64,000 nucleotides of DNA from Azomonas macrocytogenes (GTDB taxonomy: Bacteria; Pseudomonadota; Gammaproteobacteria; Pseudomonadales; Pseudomonadaceae): the NCBI RefSeq assembly GCF_014191985.1, contig NZ_JACHXI010000003.1, positions 124,001 to 188,000 of the forward strand, written 5' to 3'. Below are positions 19,211 through 26,785 of this stretch, in pieces (position 1 is the first letter of the stretch; the number at the start of each line of letters is the position of its first letter). The position numbers and the translations under genes were made by a program. Below the pieces are notes generated by a model. The model was not told the origin of the DNA. It made no database searches and was given only the letters and a program-made list of their open reading frames with translations.

Positions 19211-21136
19211 ATGGAGCAGCTTCTCTGGCTTCCCTCGCACGCGGATCTTGGTGTCGCCATCGGTGCTGCCAAGCAGGAAACCGACCCGGCCAGGCGCCTG
19301 GCCCTGGCCGCCATGCTCGCCGGCTACCGCCGCGATGTCACGCTGACAGCTCGTCTGGACCGACTGGCGACAGAGGGCCTTGGCGATTGGACCACGGGCG
19401 AAACACTATCGCCCCAAGGGTTCACGCCTTTACGTGTTGCTTTGCTGTCCTCGCATACAGTGGATCATCTGGTGCCGGCAATCCGGGTCGCCGGGTTGCA
19501 CCGTCGGCTGGCGCTTTCGGTATACGTCGCACCTTACGGCATGTACCGGCAAGTCCTGCTGATCGATGACCCGCAACTGGCAGCCTTCGCACCGCAAGTG
19601 GTGGTGTTGGCACTCGATGCCCGGGACGCGCCACTGCAATTGTCACTGGACGCATCGGCGGCGGAGGTTGCGGCGGCTGTCGAGGCCAAGGTCGAAGAGT
19701 TGCGTCTGCTTTGGCGCCGGGCACGGGAACGTTTCGCTGCACAAGTCGTACAACAGACCTTGGCGCCGGTCGATCCACCGCTCTTCGGCTCCTTCGAAGC
19801 GTTGGTGCCGGCTGCGCCTTATACCGTGACAGAACGCCTGAACAGCGCGATTCGTGCTGCTGCTCGCGAGGACGGCGTGCTGTTGATGGACCTTGCCTGG
19901 CAGGCTGCTCAAGGCAGTTATGGATCTGGTCTGGGCGACCCGGTCCGCTGGCATCAGGGCAAGCAACTGGTCAGCCCTAACCTAGCCCCCTTGTATGGCG
20001 ATCAGCTGGCACGGGTGCTTGCCGCCAGTGTCGGCCTATCGCGCAAATGCCTGGTCCTTGATCTGGACAATACCTTATGGGGCGGCGTGATCGGTGATGA
20101 TGGAATCGACGGCATCAAGCTGGGGCAGGGCAGCCCGACTGGCGAAGCTTTCCTGGCCTTCCAGCGCTACGCCGCACTCCTGGCCCAGCGTGGCATTATC
20201 CTGGCCGTGTGCAGCAAGAACGATCTGGCGGTTGCGCAAGCAGCCTTCAATCATCCGGAAATGGCGCTCAAGCGTAGCGATATCGCTGCCTTCGAAGCCA
20301 ACTGGGAGGACAAGGCCGGCAACCTGCGGCGAATCGCGACAACCCTCGATATAGGCCTGGACAGTCTGGTATTTGTCGATGACAACCCGGCTGAGCGCGA
20401 TATTGTGCGGCGCGAGCTACCCGAAGTCGCTGTGCCGGAACTGCCTGAAGACGTGGCCGACTATCCAGCCCGCGTGGCGGCAGCCGGCTATTTCGAAACG
20501 GTCTCCTTCACTGCCGACGATGCCACACGTGGCCGCAACTATGTGCTGAATGCCGAGCGTAAAGCTGCCCAGAGCCAGGCCACCGATATGGAAGGTTATC
20601 TGCGCGGCCTCGCCATGATCCTGAGCGCAACGCCGGTGGGGCCGGCCGAGCTGCCGCGAGCTACGCAACTGATCAACAAGACCAACCAGTTCAACCTCAC
20701 CACACGCCGCTATAGCGAAGCCGAAGTACAGCGCCTCGCCAGTGATCCGCGTGCCGTGGCGCTTGCCTTGCGTCTGCGCGACAAGTTCGGTGACAACGGA
20801 CTGATCAGCGTGGTACTGGCCCGACCCGACCCGAACCTGGCGCCCGACGAACTGCTGATCGATACCTGGCTGATGAGTTGCCGTGTACTCGGTCGGCAAG
20901 TCGAAGAGGCCGTGCTGGGTGTCCTGGTGACATCGGCGGCTGAAGTTGGCTGCCGAGCACTGGTAGGCGAGTATCGACCGACACCCCGCAACAGTATGGT
21001 GGCCGAGCATTATCCACGGCTCGGTTTTTCCCATCGACAAGCTCCCGAGGGTGCTGAACCCGATGCGAGCTTCTGGCATTACGACCTGATGTCCTCCAAT
21101 TCCGCCAAACACTTCATCGAGGTTGCAGGCCCATGA
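19211..21136 (+). CDS. FkbH-type HAD-IIIC protein with acyltransferase-like C-terminus
   Basis: 641 residues. The N-terminal 270 residues form the variable SGNH-like part of the family. The HAD core has LVLDLDNTLWGGVIGDDG with nucleophile D284 and D286, then CSKNDLAVAQAAF and FVDDNPAERDIVR. The C-terminal third (INKTNQFNLTTRRYSEAEV, then LRDKFGDNGLISVV) is the GNAT-like FkbH domain. FkbH-family enzymes take the three-carbon unit of 1,3-bisphosphoglycerate and load it as a glyceryl thioester onto an acyl carrier protein. Here the next gene is exactly such a carrier, overlapping by four bases. AGGAG lies nine bases before ATG. The substrate here is inferred from the family, not shown. Confidence 0.85.
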   Translation: MEQLLWLPSHADLGVAIGAAKQETDPARRLALAAMLAGYRRDVTLTARLDRLATEGLGDWTTGETLSPQGFTPLRVALLSSHTVDHLVPAIRVAGLHRRLALSVYVAPYGMYRQVLLIDDPQLAAFAPQVVVLALDARDAPLQLSLDASAAEVAAAVEAKVEELRLLWRRARERFAAQVVQQTLAPVDPPLFGSFEALVPAAPYTVTERLNSAIRAAAREDGVLLMDLAWQAAQGSYGSGLGDPVRWHQGKQLVSPNLAPLYGDQLARVLAASVGLSRKCLVLDLDNTLWGGVIGDDGIDGIKLGQGSPTGEAFLAFQRYAALLAQRGIILAVCSKNDLAVAQAAFNHPEMALKRSDIAAFEANWEDKAGNLRRIATTLDIGLDSLVFVDDNPAERDIVRRELPEVAVPELPEDVADYPARVAAAGYFETVSFTADDATRGRNYVLNAERKAAQSQATDMEGYLRGLAMILSATPVGPAELPRATQLINKTNQFNLTTRRYSEAEVQRLASDPRAVALALRLRDKFGDNGLISVVLARPDPNLAPDELLIDTWLMSCRVLGRQVEEAVLGVLVTSAAEVGCRALVGEYRPTPRNSMVAEHYPRLGFSHRQAPEGAEPDASFWHYDLMSSNSAKHFIEVAGP

Positions 21137-21381
21137 CCGAAACAGAAATCCTCACAGCGCTGACCCAGGTATTTCGCGATGTATTCGATGATGACGCGAT
21201 CCTCCTCACCGAGGAGACGACCGCCGAAGATGTCGACGGCTGGGACAGCCAGGCGCACATCCTCCTGATCGTCTCGGTGGAAGAACGCTTTGGGATCAAA
21301 TTCAGGACCGCAGAGCTGGAGTCACTGCATAACGTCGGCCACTTCGTTCAATTGATCAACGCAAAGCTCGAGAGGCGTTAA
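21133..21381 (+). CDS. Acyl carrier protein
   Basis: An 82-residue four-helix carrier. The phosphopantetheine attachment site is S39 in VDGWDSQAHILLIVSVEERF, where the canonical DSL is DSQ; helix III continues FGIKFRTAELESLHNVGHF. Its ATG overlaps the stop of the FkbH gene (ATGA), so the two are probably translationally coupled. The likely role is to accept the FkbH-activated three-carbon group and present it to the membrane acyltransferase. It is not the fatty-acid AcpP, whose sequence and location differ. Confidence 0.9.
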   Translation: MTETEILTALTQVFRDVFDDDAILLTEETTAEDVDGWDSQAHILLIVSVEERFGIKFRTAELESLHNVGHFVQLINAKLERR

Positions 21382-21385
21382 CGCC

Positions 21386-22411
21386 ATGAAGCAGAGTGCA
21401 GAATCTGCCAAGAAGGAAGGCACTACTGACCCGGCCAAAGTGCCTCCTGGTTATCTCCTGTCATTGTTCGGTGGCATGTTCGGTGCTCTGGCAGCGTTTT
21501 GCCTGCTGCTGTTTGGGCTGCAGGCAACCAATAACCTTCCGCCACCCGCTTTCTCCAACAGTTTGTGCCTTGATGAAAAGCTCGATTTCTTGCGCGAGCA
21601 TCCTGTCACTGCACCCGATCTGTTGGTTGTCGGCTCATCGGTTGCATGGCGTCACTTCGACGGTGCGGCCATTGTCGAGCATTTTCCGGGAGCAAAGCCG
21701 CTCAATGGGGCCTTCTGCGGCTTGCACGCCAACCAGTCGGTGTATGTGGCCAACTGGTTGCTCGACCGTGAACCTACTGTCAGGCAGGTCCTGATGATCG
21801 TTGATCCGCAGGACTTCACCGGCTGCTGGAAAGCATCGAATGCTGTGTTCGATCGCAACGATGTGGACCAATACGTATATGGCCACGCCTCGCGCTGGGG
21901 GTATTACATGCGTTATTTCGCCCCTGGCTCCCTTATGCGCAATGCGCTGAACGTCAAGGATCAGCGAGCCAACCTGATCGAATTCGATCCACTGGTCTTT
22001 GACCGCTTCGGAGATGGACCACTCGACACAAAAAACAGTCGTGGCCTGCTTTACGGCCAACCTGAAGAACTTGACCCTGGCTGCTTCAATGCACTGCAGT
22101 CCCTGGCAAGCCGACTGAACAGGGAAGGGCGGCCATTTACAGTCGTCTCGACACCGCTACACCCCGACTGGAAGGCAAAAGAAGACCCCAGCGGAGTATT
22201 TCTCGAAAAATTCGATAGTGAGCTCATCGAGGCTCTGAAAACCACGCAAGCACAGTATTGGAACGCAGACAAGGAGTGGAGGACCGCTCGGACGTCATTC
22301 ATCGACGCCATTCATTTGCGCTGGTCGGCGGCACAGGCGTTCTCGACAGCCTTGGCGCAGCGACTCCACGTTGGGCAAGTGAATCAAGATAGACCGCTTA
22401 CCTCGCGTTGA
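21386..22411 (+). CDS. Membrane-anchored SGNH/AlgJ-like hydrolase or transferase, presumed surface acylation
   Basis: 341 residues, four bases after the acyl carrier gene. One N-terminal membrane segment (YLLSLFGGMFGALAAFCLLLFG, about 23-44) would place the rest in the periplasm. VVGSSVAWRHFDG at 81-93 resembles SGNH block I with S84. SFIDAIHLRWSAAQAF carries D307-x-x-H310, the block V Asp/His pair. Such proteins (AlgJ, AlgX, WssI, DltD) finish transfer of the acyl group from the MBOAT protein to the polymer. Overall identity to any named member is too low to recognise. AGAGGCG precedes the ATG. Probably the last gene of the operon. Confidence 0.7.
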   Translation: MKQSAESAKKEGTTDPAKVPPGYLLSLFGGMFGALAAFCLLLFGLQATNNLPPPAFSNSLCLDEKLDFLREHPVTAPDLLVVGSSVAWRHFDGAAIVEHFPGAKPLNGAFCGLHANQSVYVANWLLDREPTVRQVLMIVDPQDFTGCWKASNAVFDRNDVDQYVYGHASRWGYYMRYFAPGSLMRNALNVKDQRANLIEFDPLVFDRFGDGPLDTKNSRGLLYGQPEELDPGCFNALQSLASRLNREGRPFTVVSTPLHPDWKAKEDPSGVFLEKFDSELIEALKTTQAQYWNADKEWRTARTSFIDAIHLRWSAAQAFSTALAQRLHVGQVNQDRPLTSR

Positions 22412-22434
22412 TAGATGACGGCTTACTATGAAAT

Positions 22435-22468
22435 CACTGTTGTCGCAGAAAAAGCTGCTGCAACAGTG
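22435..22468 (+). terminator. Hairpin after the acylation operon
   Basis: CACTGTTG at 22435 pairs with CAACAGTG at 22461, with further GCAG/CTGC pairing inside, 24 bases after the last stop codon. No run of T follows, so it may only stabilise the 3' end. Confidence 0.4.
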
Positions 22469-22580
22469 AGCTGGATAATTCTTTACAGGCCGAAGATCAG
22501 GATTCTGTTTCGCTTGAACAAGTCGGCGGATATTCAGCCAAGTAGTGCTTAAAGGTGGATTTCATCGTCTGGCCGGATGA

Positions 22581-22709
22581 TTATTTGCGCTCACAATGAT
22601 TGCAAATCTTGACGCAAGGATTGGCTGGGGATGCCACCCCTGGCCCGTAGGCTGGATGGTTGATGTTGGCGATCAGGGACTGCAGGGTTGATTCAGTGAT
22701 CGTGTGCAT
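22581..22709 (-). CDS. Possible small cysteine-containing protein, 42 residues
   Basis: Unrecognised. ATG at 22709 is preceded by GGAG with five-base spacing and leads into 42 codons ending TAA at 22581. The N-terminal half is polar and helical (MHTITESTLQSLIANINHPA). A Gly/Pro stretch follows, then CVKICNHCERK, where C-x3-C-x2-C could bind a metal. No homologue comes to mind, so either a true small gene or chance. The neighbouring 500 bp (22412-22926) contain nothing else convincing. Confidence 0.35.
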   Translation of the reverse strand: MHTITESTLQSLIANINHPAYGPGVASPANPCVKICNHCERK

Positions 22710-22810
22710 TGCTGGCTCCAGCTGTTCATGTGCCGCCAGTATTGCGTCATGACATAGGAAAGCCTCATAAGCCTGCCGACGACCAGCACTGAGCTGCCGC
22801 CAGAAAAGAA

Positions 22811-22853
22811 GAAAGCCCCCGCCGCCGCAAGGCAGTGAGGGCTTTTTCGTTTT
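22811..22853 (+). terminator. Intrinsic terminator hairpin, left copy of a repeated element
   Basis: AAAGCCC pairs with GGGCTTT around a CGCCGCCGCAAGGCAGTGA loop region, followed by TTCGTTTTTT on the plus strand and preceded by an A-rich run, so it can act in both directions. It is nearly the same as the hairpin at 23564-23607 (about 36 of 40 bases). Confidence 0.7.
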
Positions 22854-22919
22854 TTCAGAGAGTGACCGACAACTTCAATCTTGCAGTCACTCAACTGTCG
22901 CATATCAGATCAAGTTTGT

Positions 22920-22974
22920 TTTTTTTGTGCGCACAAAAAAATTGGTTGATTGCTCTTTTGTGCATACAATAAAA
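22920..22974 (+). promoter_or_regulatory. brnTA promoter with two operator-like palindromes
   Basis: A 22-bp perfect palindrome, T7-GTGCGCAC-A7, spans 22920-22941. A related TTGTGCATACAA lies 33 bp downstream, so both share TTGTGC-N2-ACAA. Between and over them are TTGGTT (22942-22947) and TACAAT (22965-22970) with a 17-bp spacer, a good sigma-70 pair. BrnA antitoxins are known to bind their own promoter, so autoregulation is expected. Confidence 0.6.
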
Positions 22975-23244
22975 ATTACGAAATATGAATTTGATCCCGC
23001 AAAATCCGCCACAAACCTCGAAAAACACGGGGTAAGCTTCGATGCAGTTGAAGATTTCGAGTGGGAAAATGCGATGGTCGAAGAAGATAACCGCAATAGC
23101 TACGGCGAAAAACGTTACATCGCATACGGTCCTATCCGTGACCGTTTATACGTTCTAGTCTTTACGCCACGTGCTGACCGGTTCCGAATCATAAGTTTGC
23201 GAAAAGCGAATCGCAGAGAACAACTTAAGAGAGGAAAGCCATGA
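22927..23244 (+). CDS. brnT: BrnT-type ribonuclease toxin
   Basis: Toxin of the BrnT/BrnA type II system, a small RelE-fold ribonuclease that inhibits translation. Family hallmarks: YEFDPAKSATNLEKHGVSF, ERYIAYG-like EKRYIAYGPIRDRLYVLVF, and the C-terminal FRIISLRKANRREQ with catalytic-region Arg residues. The start is unsettled. GTG 22927 (105 residues) lies inside the operator palindrome, and GTG 22960 (94 residues, closer to the family's roughly 90) overlaps the -10 box. The family-typical start just before KYEFDP has only ATT or ACG codons. Translation may therefore start at a non-ATG codon close to the transcription start. It overlaps brnA by four bases. Confidence 0.9.
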   Translation: MRTKKLVDCSFVHTIKITKYEFDPAKSATNLEKHGVSFDAVEDFEWENAMVEEDNRNSYGEKRYIAYGPIRDRLYVLVFTPRADRFRIISLRKANRREQLKRGKP

Positions 23245-23558
23245 GTAGTAAACGGAAATTTATCCTTCCAACGCCAGAAGAGGATGCCGATATCAATGCA
23301 GGGATTGCACAAGATCCAGACAATCCTGAATTGATCGATGAGAATTTCAAAAGAATGCGTCCTGCGTCCGAAATTTTTCCTGAGATGGTCATGGCTCACA
23401 TCGAAAGCAAAAAAGGCCGAGGCCCACAGAAAACGCCAACTAAGGAGCGCATCACCATTCGCCTAGATTCAGACATCACTGAATACTTCAGAAGCTACGG
23501 CGATGGCTGGCAAAGCAAACTGAACCAGGCATTGAAAGAGTACATTCGTGATCACTAA
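23241..23558 (+). CDS. brnA: BrnA-type antitoxin
   Basis: Antitoxin partner of brnT, 105 residues. The N-terminal half is charged and disordered-looking, with DADINAGIAQDPDNPELIDE contacting the toxin in this family. The C-terminus, KERITIRLDSDITEYFRSYGDGWQSKLN, is the ribbon-helix-helix DNA-binding domain. ATG overlaps the toxin stop (ATGA), with GAGAGGAAAG ahead. Reversed order (toxin first) is normal for brnTA. Confidence 0.92.
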   Translation: MSSKRKFILPTPEEDADINAGIAQDPDNPELIDENFKRMRPASEIFPEMVMAHIESKKGRGPQKTPTKERITIRLDSDITEYFRSYGDGWQSKLNQALKEYIRDH

Positions 23559-23563
23559 CAATA

Positions 23564-23607
23564 AAAAAGCCCCCACCGCCGCGAGGCAGTGAGGGCTTTC
23601 TCGTTTC
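23564..23607 (+). terminator. Intrinsic terminator hairpin after brnA, right copy of the repeat
   Basis: AAAAAAGCCCCC...GGGCTTTCTCGTTT with the loop CACCGCCGCGAGGCAGTGA. It begins six bases after the brnA stop and matches 22811-22853 at all but about four of 40 bases. Confidence 0.75.
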
Positions 23608-23999
23608 AATTAAGCGGCTTCAACAGCAAGCGCCAGGCGCTTGCCCAGGGCAGCCAATGCCCGTTCGATTTACTCGATTTTTGATGTATGTAAAAAATCC
23701 ACGAGCCGGTCAACCACTACCTGCTTGGTATCGAGTAGGCGACACAAATCAGCTTTGCGCATTCCACGCTCGACTATCGGGCCCGAGCGCAGCAGAACAA
23801 GAGCTCGCCAGGCGGACCGCACCGGAAGTGCGTGGGCCAGCAGAGAAGATTTCAGCAGGCAGCACCAATCGCCTGCAGACGCCGACAGCCACCTTGTGAT
23901 AGTGCTCGGTCAAAATGCTGGGCGCGCTTCGACCTGAACCGCTCCGAGTTTCCCGCAGGCTCCTACTCTTGAGGGGTGGAACGAAACACATCGATAACG
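23608..23999. other. Degenerate stretch between brnA and the IS5-type fragment
   Basis: No intact gene. On the minus strand the end nearest brnA could encode a tail ending KRLALAVEAA followed by a stop at about 23611, perhaps the 3' scrap of an antitoxin or regulator gene. The remainder is interrupted in every frame. Confidence 0.35.
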
Positions 24000-24130
24000 C
24001 TATGAGGCGTAGACGCGCAGAGCGTGAAAAATATGGACAGATAGCCAACAAAGGCTATGACGCAGGCAAGAAGGTCTCGGGCATCAAGCGCCACATCACA
24101 GTGGTATAACAGGATCTGCCTCACGCGCTA
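24000..24130 (+). pseudogene. IS5-family transposase fragment
   Basis: REKYGQIANKGYDAGKKVSGIKRHITVV reads like the DDE transposase segment G-Y-D-A-G-K-K-V-S-G-x-K-R-H of the IS5 superfamily (IS427-type). The frame then hits TAA at 24107-24109, while a shifted frame continues D-L-P-H-A-L-H, the next conserved block. There are no catalytic ends and no inverted repeats, so it is a dead scrap. Confidence 0.7.
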
Positions 24131-24138
24131 CACCTGTG

Positions 24139-24618
24139 CTATGTGCTGCAGCCTCTAATGCGGACCATTTCAACTTTTATAACGTTTTGTCCATCTATTC
24201 CTTCAAATTCTTCAGCTCGAACCTCATTGACAACAATAAAGCCAAGCCTGGCGAAGATTTGGGAATTACCCGTTTCTTTGATGGTGCTCAAGGTAAGTTT
24301 TGGCTTGTTTTCGCGGATAGCGATTTCTTCAACAGCATTAATGAGTGCCTGTGCGATTCCGCGCCTCCGATGTTGTGGATGGGTAGCAAGTCCTTGAATA
24401 TAAAGAGAATCAGGTTTCGTATAATACTCAGCTACACCGAATATGAGTTCCCCGTCGACAGCTACAAGCATCTTGGAAATGTATTTTTCTTCAAGAATGG
24501 CTCGCTTCATAGGCTTGCTTACAGGTCGATAGACACGACGAAGATCAGCGGTTGCTAGGGTAATAACCTCAGCGACAGCCGCACTATCGTTGATGGTTTT
24601 CTCTCGTATATGGACCAT
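24139..24618 (-). CDS. GNAT-family N-acetyltransferase
   Basis: A 159-residue acetyl-CoA-dependent acetyltransferase of unknown substrate. IREKTINDSAAVAEVI starts the fold. LYIQGLATHPQHRRRGIAQALI holds the acetyl-CoA pyrophosphate loop (Q/R-x-x-G-x-A), and IFARLGFIVVNEVRAEEF is the C-terminal strand-helix motif. ATG 24618 is chosen over a TTG fifteen bases upstream. Base composition is AT-richer than the core genes, consistent with the accessory setting. No partner gene is evident. Confidence 0.8.
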   Translation of the reverse strand: MVHIREKTINDSAAVAEVITLATADLRRVYRPVSKPMKRAILEEKYISKMLVAVDGELIFGVAEYYTKPDSLYIQGLATHPQHRRRGIAQALINAVEEIAIRENKPKLTLSTIKETGNSQIFARLGFIVVNEVRAEEFEGIDGQNVIKVEMVRIRGCST

Positions 24619-24704
24619 GCTATTCCAAACCAACGAACAGTATTAATGCTTAAACAATAAAAACGACTGCCAGCGGTAATGCTATAGATGTTAGGTATAA
24701 GCAC

Positions 24705-24836
24705 ATGCTTAGGCATATATCTAAGCATCTTGCGGAAGCCTGGCAGCGACTGTCCGTCTCTAATGTCCTGTTGAACGCTGAGTGGCACACGTTTTTTCAG
24801 ATCACCTTTGAGCAACTGCAAACGGAGCAGGACTGA
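24705..24836 (+). CDS. Doubtful 43-residue open frame
   Basis: MLRHISKHLAEAWQRL to TEQD, with no family recognised and only a weak AGG eleven bases ahead. Its first bases form half of a perfect 8-bp inverted repeat (ATGCTTAG at 24705, CTAAGCAT at 24721), so this may be an operator or a remnant instead of a gene. Confidence 0.2.
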   Translation: MLRHISKHLAEAWQRLSVSNVLLNAEWHTFFQITFEQLQTEQD

Positions 24837-24981
24837 AATCGGTCTGGGTTGGGATCGTTACGCAAAATTCAGAGATTTTTTGCGTTGAGCTCTGTGCCTG
24901 GAATTGCGAGAGATTTCCCGCTTGAATCTGCTACTCTCCTGTCTTTCAATTTTGTTCCGCCGCTTGTGGGTGGAACTATCA

Positions 24982-25947
24982 ATGACAAAATTCGCGCCGA
25001 TGACTAACGATATCCCCGATCCTCAGCCCGTCTGTAATCCCATTACAAGCAGTGCGATTTTTATCGTCGCGACGTTAACTCCCGGTAGTGATCCTACCGA
25101 TAAAGTGCGGGCTTGGTGCGCAGACGTTGCAGCCCTCACTCGTTCCATAGGCAAGCGTGTTCCCTCCGGGAATTTGTCGTGCGTATGCGGTTTTGGTTCC
25201 AGTGCTTGGGACACCTTGTTTGGCAGCCCGCGCCCTGCCTCACTGCACCCGTTTCGCGAGTTCGCTGCAGAGGGGCGCCGAGCTGTTGCAACGCCCGGCG
25301 ACATTTTGCTGCACATCCGTGCAGATCAGATGGATCTCTGTTTCGAATTGGCGACGCACTTGCTCTCATCTCTTGGCGATGCGATCTCGGTCGTCGATGA
25401 AGTTCAGGGTTTCCGTTATTTCGACATGCGCAGCATGATCGGTTTCGTGGATGGCAGCGAAAATCCAACCGATCGAGAGGCTATCGACTTTACGATAATT
25501 GGTGATGAGGATCCGTCGTTTGCCGGAGGTAGCTATGTGCTGGTACAGAAGTACCTGCACAACATGGCTGCGTGGAACGAGTTATCCGTTGAAGCTCAGG
25601 AGCGCATTATTGGACGAAAAAAATTGTCCAATATCGAACTCGATGAATCGGTTAAACCGACCTATTCGCACAGCGCTTTGACGACAATTGCCAAGGACGG
25701 ACAGGAAGTGAAAATCCTGCGCGATAACATGCCGTTTGGCCGGCCAGGTGCAGGAGAGTTTGGTACTTACTTCATCGGGTATGCACGTTCGCCAGAACCC
25801 ATTGAACAGATGCTTGAGAATATGTTTATCGGGCGGCCGCCGGGCAATTATGACAAATTGCTGGATTTCAGCACGGCTGTCACCGGAAGCTTGTTCTTCG
25901 TTCCTTCAGCAGATCTGCTGGAAGCGCTCGCTGATCGGAAGCCTTAG
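24982..25947 (+). CDS. DyP-type heme peroxidase
   Basis: A 321-residue dye-decolorising peroxidase of the YfeX/TyrA-like group. The GxxDG motif is visible in MIGFVDGSENPTD, with the catalytic Asp. SYVLVQKYLHNMAAWNEL and SHSALTTIAKDGQEVKILRDNMPFG (heme-proximal His and distal Arg regions) follow, then GTYFIGYARSPEPIEQML. ATG 24982 is taken because GGTGGA lies seven bases ahead and family members begin at about this point; an upstream in-frame Met at 24904 would add 26 unlike residues. The C-terminus (LLEALADRKP) has no encapsulin-loading peptide and there is no signal peptide, so it should be cytosolic and free. Substrate unknown. Confidence 0.88.
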   Translation: MTKFAPMTNDIPDPQPVCNPITSSAIFIVATLTPGSDPTDKVRAWCADVAALTRSIGKRVPSGNLSCVCGFGSSAWDTLFGSPRPASLHPFREFAAEGRRAVATPGDILLHIRADQMDLCFELATHLLSSLGDAISVVDEVQGFRYFDMRSMIGFVDGSENPTDREAIDFTIIGDEDPSFAGGSYVLVQKYLHNMAAWNELSVEAQERIIGRKKLSNIELDESVKPTYSHSALTTIAKDGQEVKILRDNMPFGRPGAGEFGTYFIGYARSPEPIEQMLENMFIGRPPGNYDKLLDFSTAVTGSLFFVPSADLLEALADRKP

Positions 25948-26165
25948 GCTCTGTCGGCGTAAACCCAGTGCGAAAACTGGGTTTTCACCATGATCAACGG
26001 AAGCTGCCTGAGCCATAGTGAATGGGGCCGCATACAAAGCCTGTTGATGCCACAAAGAGTATTCGGCTCGACTATCGCGGCTTCGTCGAAGCGGTGCTCT
26101 GGATACTGTGCAGCGGCGCGGGAAACTTTTTCCCGGCTGGCTTCCCGCCCGATGCCTCGGTCGTT
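25948..26165 (+). pseudogene. 5' fragment of an IS5-family transposase
   Basis: From 25990 the frame reads INGSCLSHSEWGRIQSLLM, like the N-terminal L/S-D/E-x-x-W-x-x-I-x-x-L-L of IS5 transposases. A shifted frame then reads DYRGFVEAVLWILCSGA, the usual R-x-F-I-x-A-V-L-W-I-L-R-S-G-A. The sequence degenerates after GNFFPAGF. AACCCAGTGCGAAAACTGGGTTT just before it could be an imperfect terminal repeat. Confidence 0.65.
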
Positions 26166-26527
26166 CAAGGTTTGGCTATGTGCCAGTTGTCGCCCTTGCC
26201 ATCGCCGGTGGTATCTCCAGCTTTTTTATCCTTGGCATAGGTGTAGAGCGGCATACCTTCATAAGCCCACTGCATGCTGCCGTCTTTACGCTCGACTATG
26301 GTCCAGTCGCCGGAAGGCTTGCTGTTCTTGGTCGCCACCAGAGGTGGCCAGTTCTTCGCACAATCGTCATTACAGGCAGACATACCTTTCGAGTCCTTGT
26401 CGAAGGTGTACAGCGTCATGCCTCGCGAATCGACGAGTTTGCCATCTTTCTCCATGGCCGGAGCAGCGGCGAAAACGGCAGAGGAAGCAACAAGGGTGGT
26501 GGCAATAAGAAGATGAGAAAGGCGCAT
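26165..26527 (-). CDS. Secreted COG4315 repeat protein (Yx(F/Y)xxD motif)
   Basis: 120 residues with a signal peptide (MRLSHLLIATTLVASSAVFA). Two repeats follow: RGMTLYTFDKDSKG with C-x3-D-C and NWPPLVA, then EGMPLYTYAKDKKAGDTTGDG and NWHIAKP. The L-Y-T-F/Y-x-x-D pattern defines this family of small periplasmic or lipoprotein-like proteins, whose function is unknown to me. Here the mature N-terminus lacks the lipobox cysteine, so it should be soluble in the periplasm. AGGAGAGC lies just ahead of ATG. Immediately upstream of a transposase scrap on the other strand. Confidence 0.85.
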   Translation of the reverse strand: MRLSHLLIATTLVASSAVFAAAPAMEKDGKLVDSRGMTLYTFDKDSKGMSACNDDCAKNWPPLVATKNSKPSGDWTIVERKDGSMQWAYEGMPLYTYAKDKKAGDTTGDGKGDNWHIAKP

Positions 26528-26785
26528 AAGGGCTCTCCTGATTTTTTTGACAAAACTTATGCATATTTACTACCTTGCATAGCTTTGACTTCACGTTGGA
26601 GAAAGCTGTTCATCTTTTCCGACTATCGGATCTTTTTCTTCTATGCCCTGATGCTCAACGAATAAGAGCGGGTAATGGTGGGTAATTGTAGCTGTCGAGC
26701 TGATTGGCGAAAGATTCCGCCGACCCCGAAGAGGAACCGTTACCCGGCCAACGTTGCCTGGCCAATTTGCGAGGCTACGACACAC

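Noticed and set aside
16687..25947. Encapsulin cargo operon (EncFtn plus DyP)
   Set aside because: The genes are 8 kb apart on opposite strands, neither has a loading peptide, and no shell gene is present.
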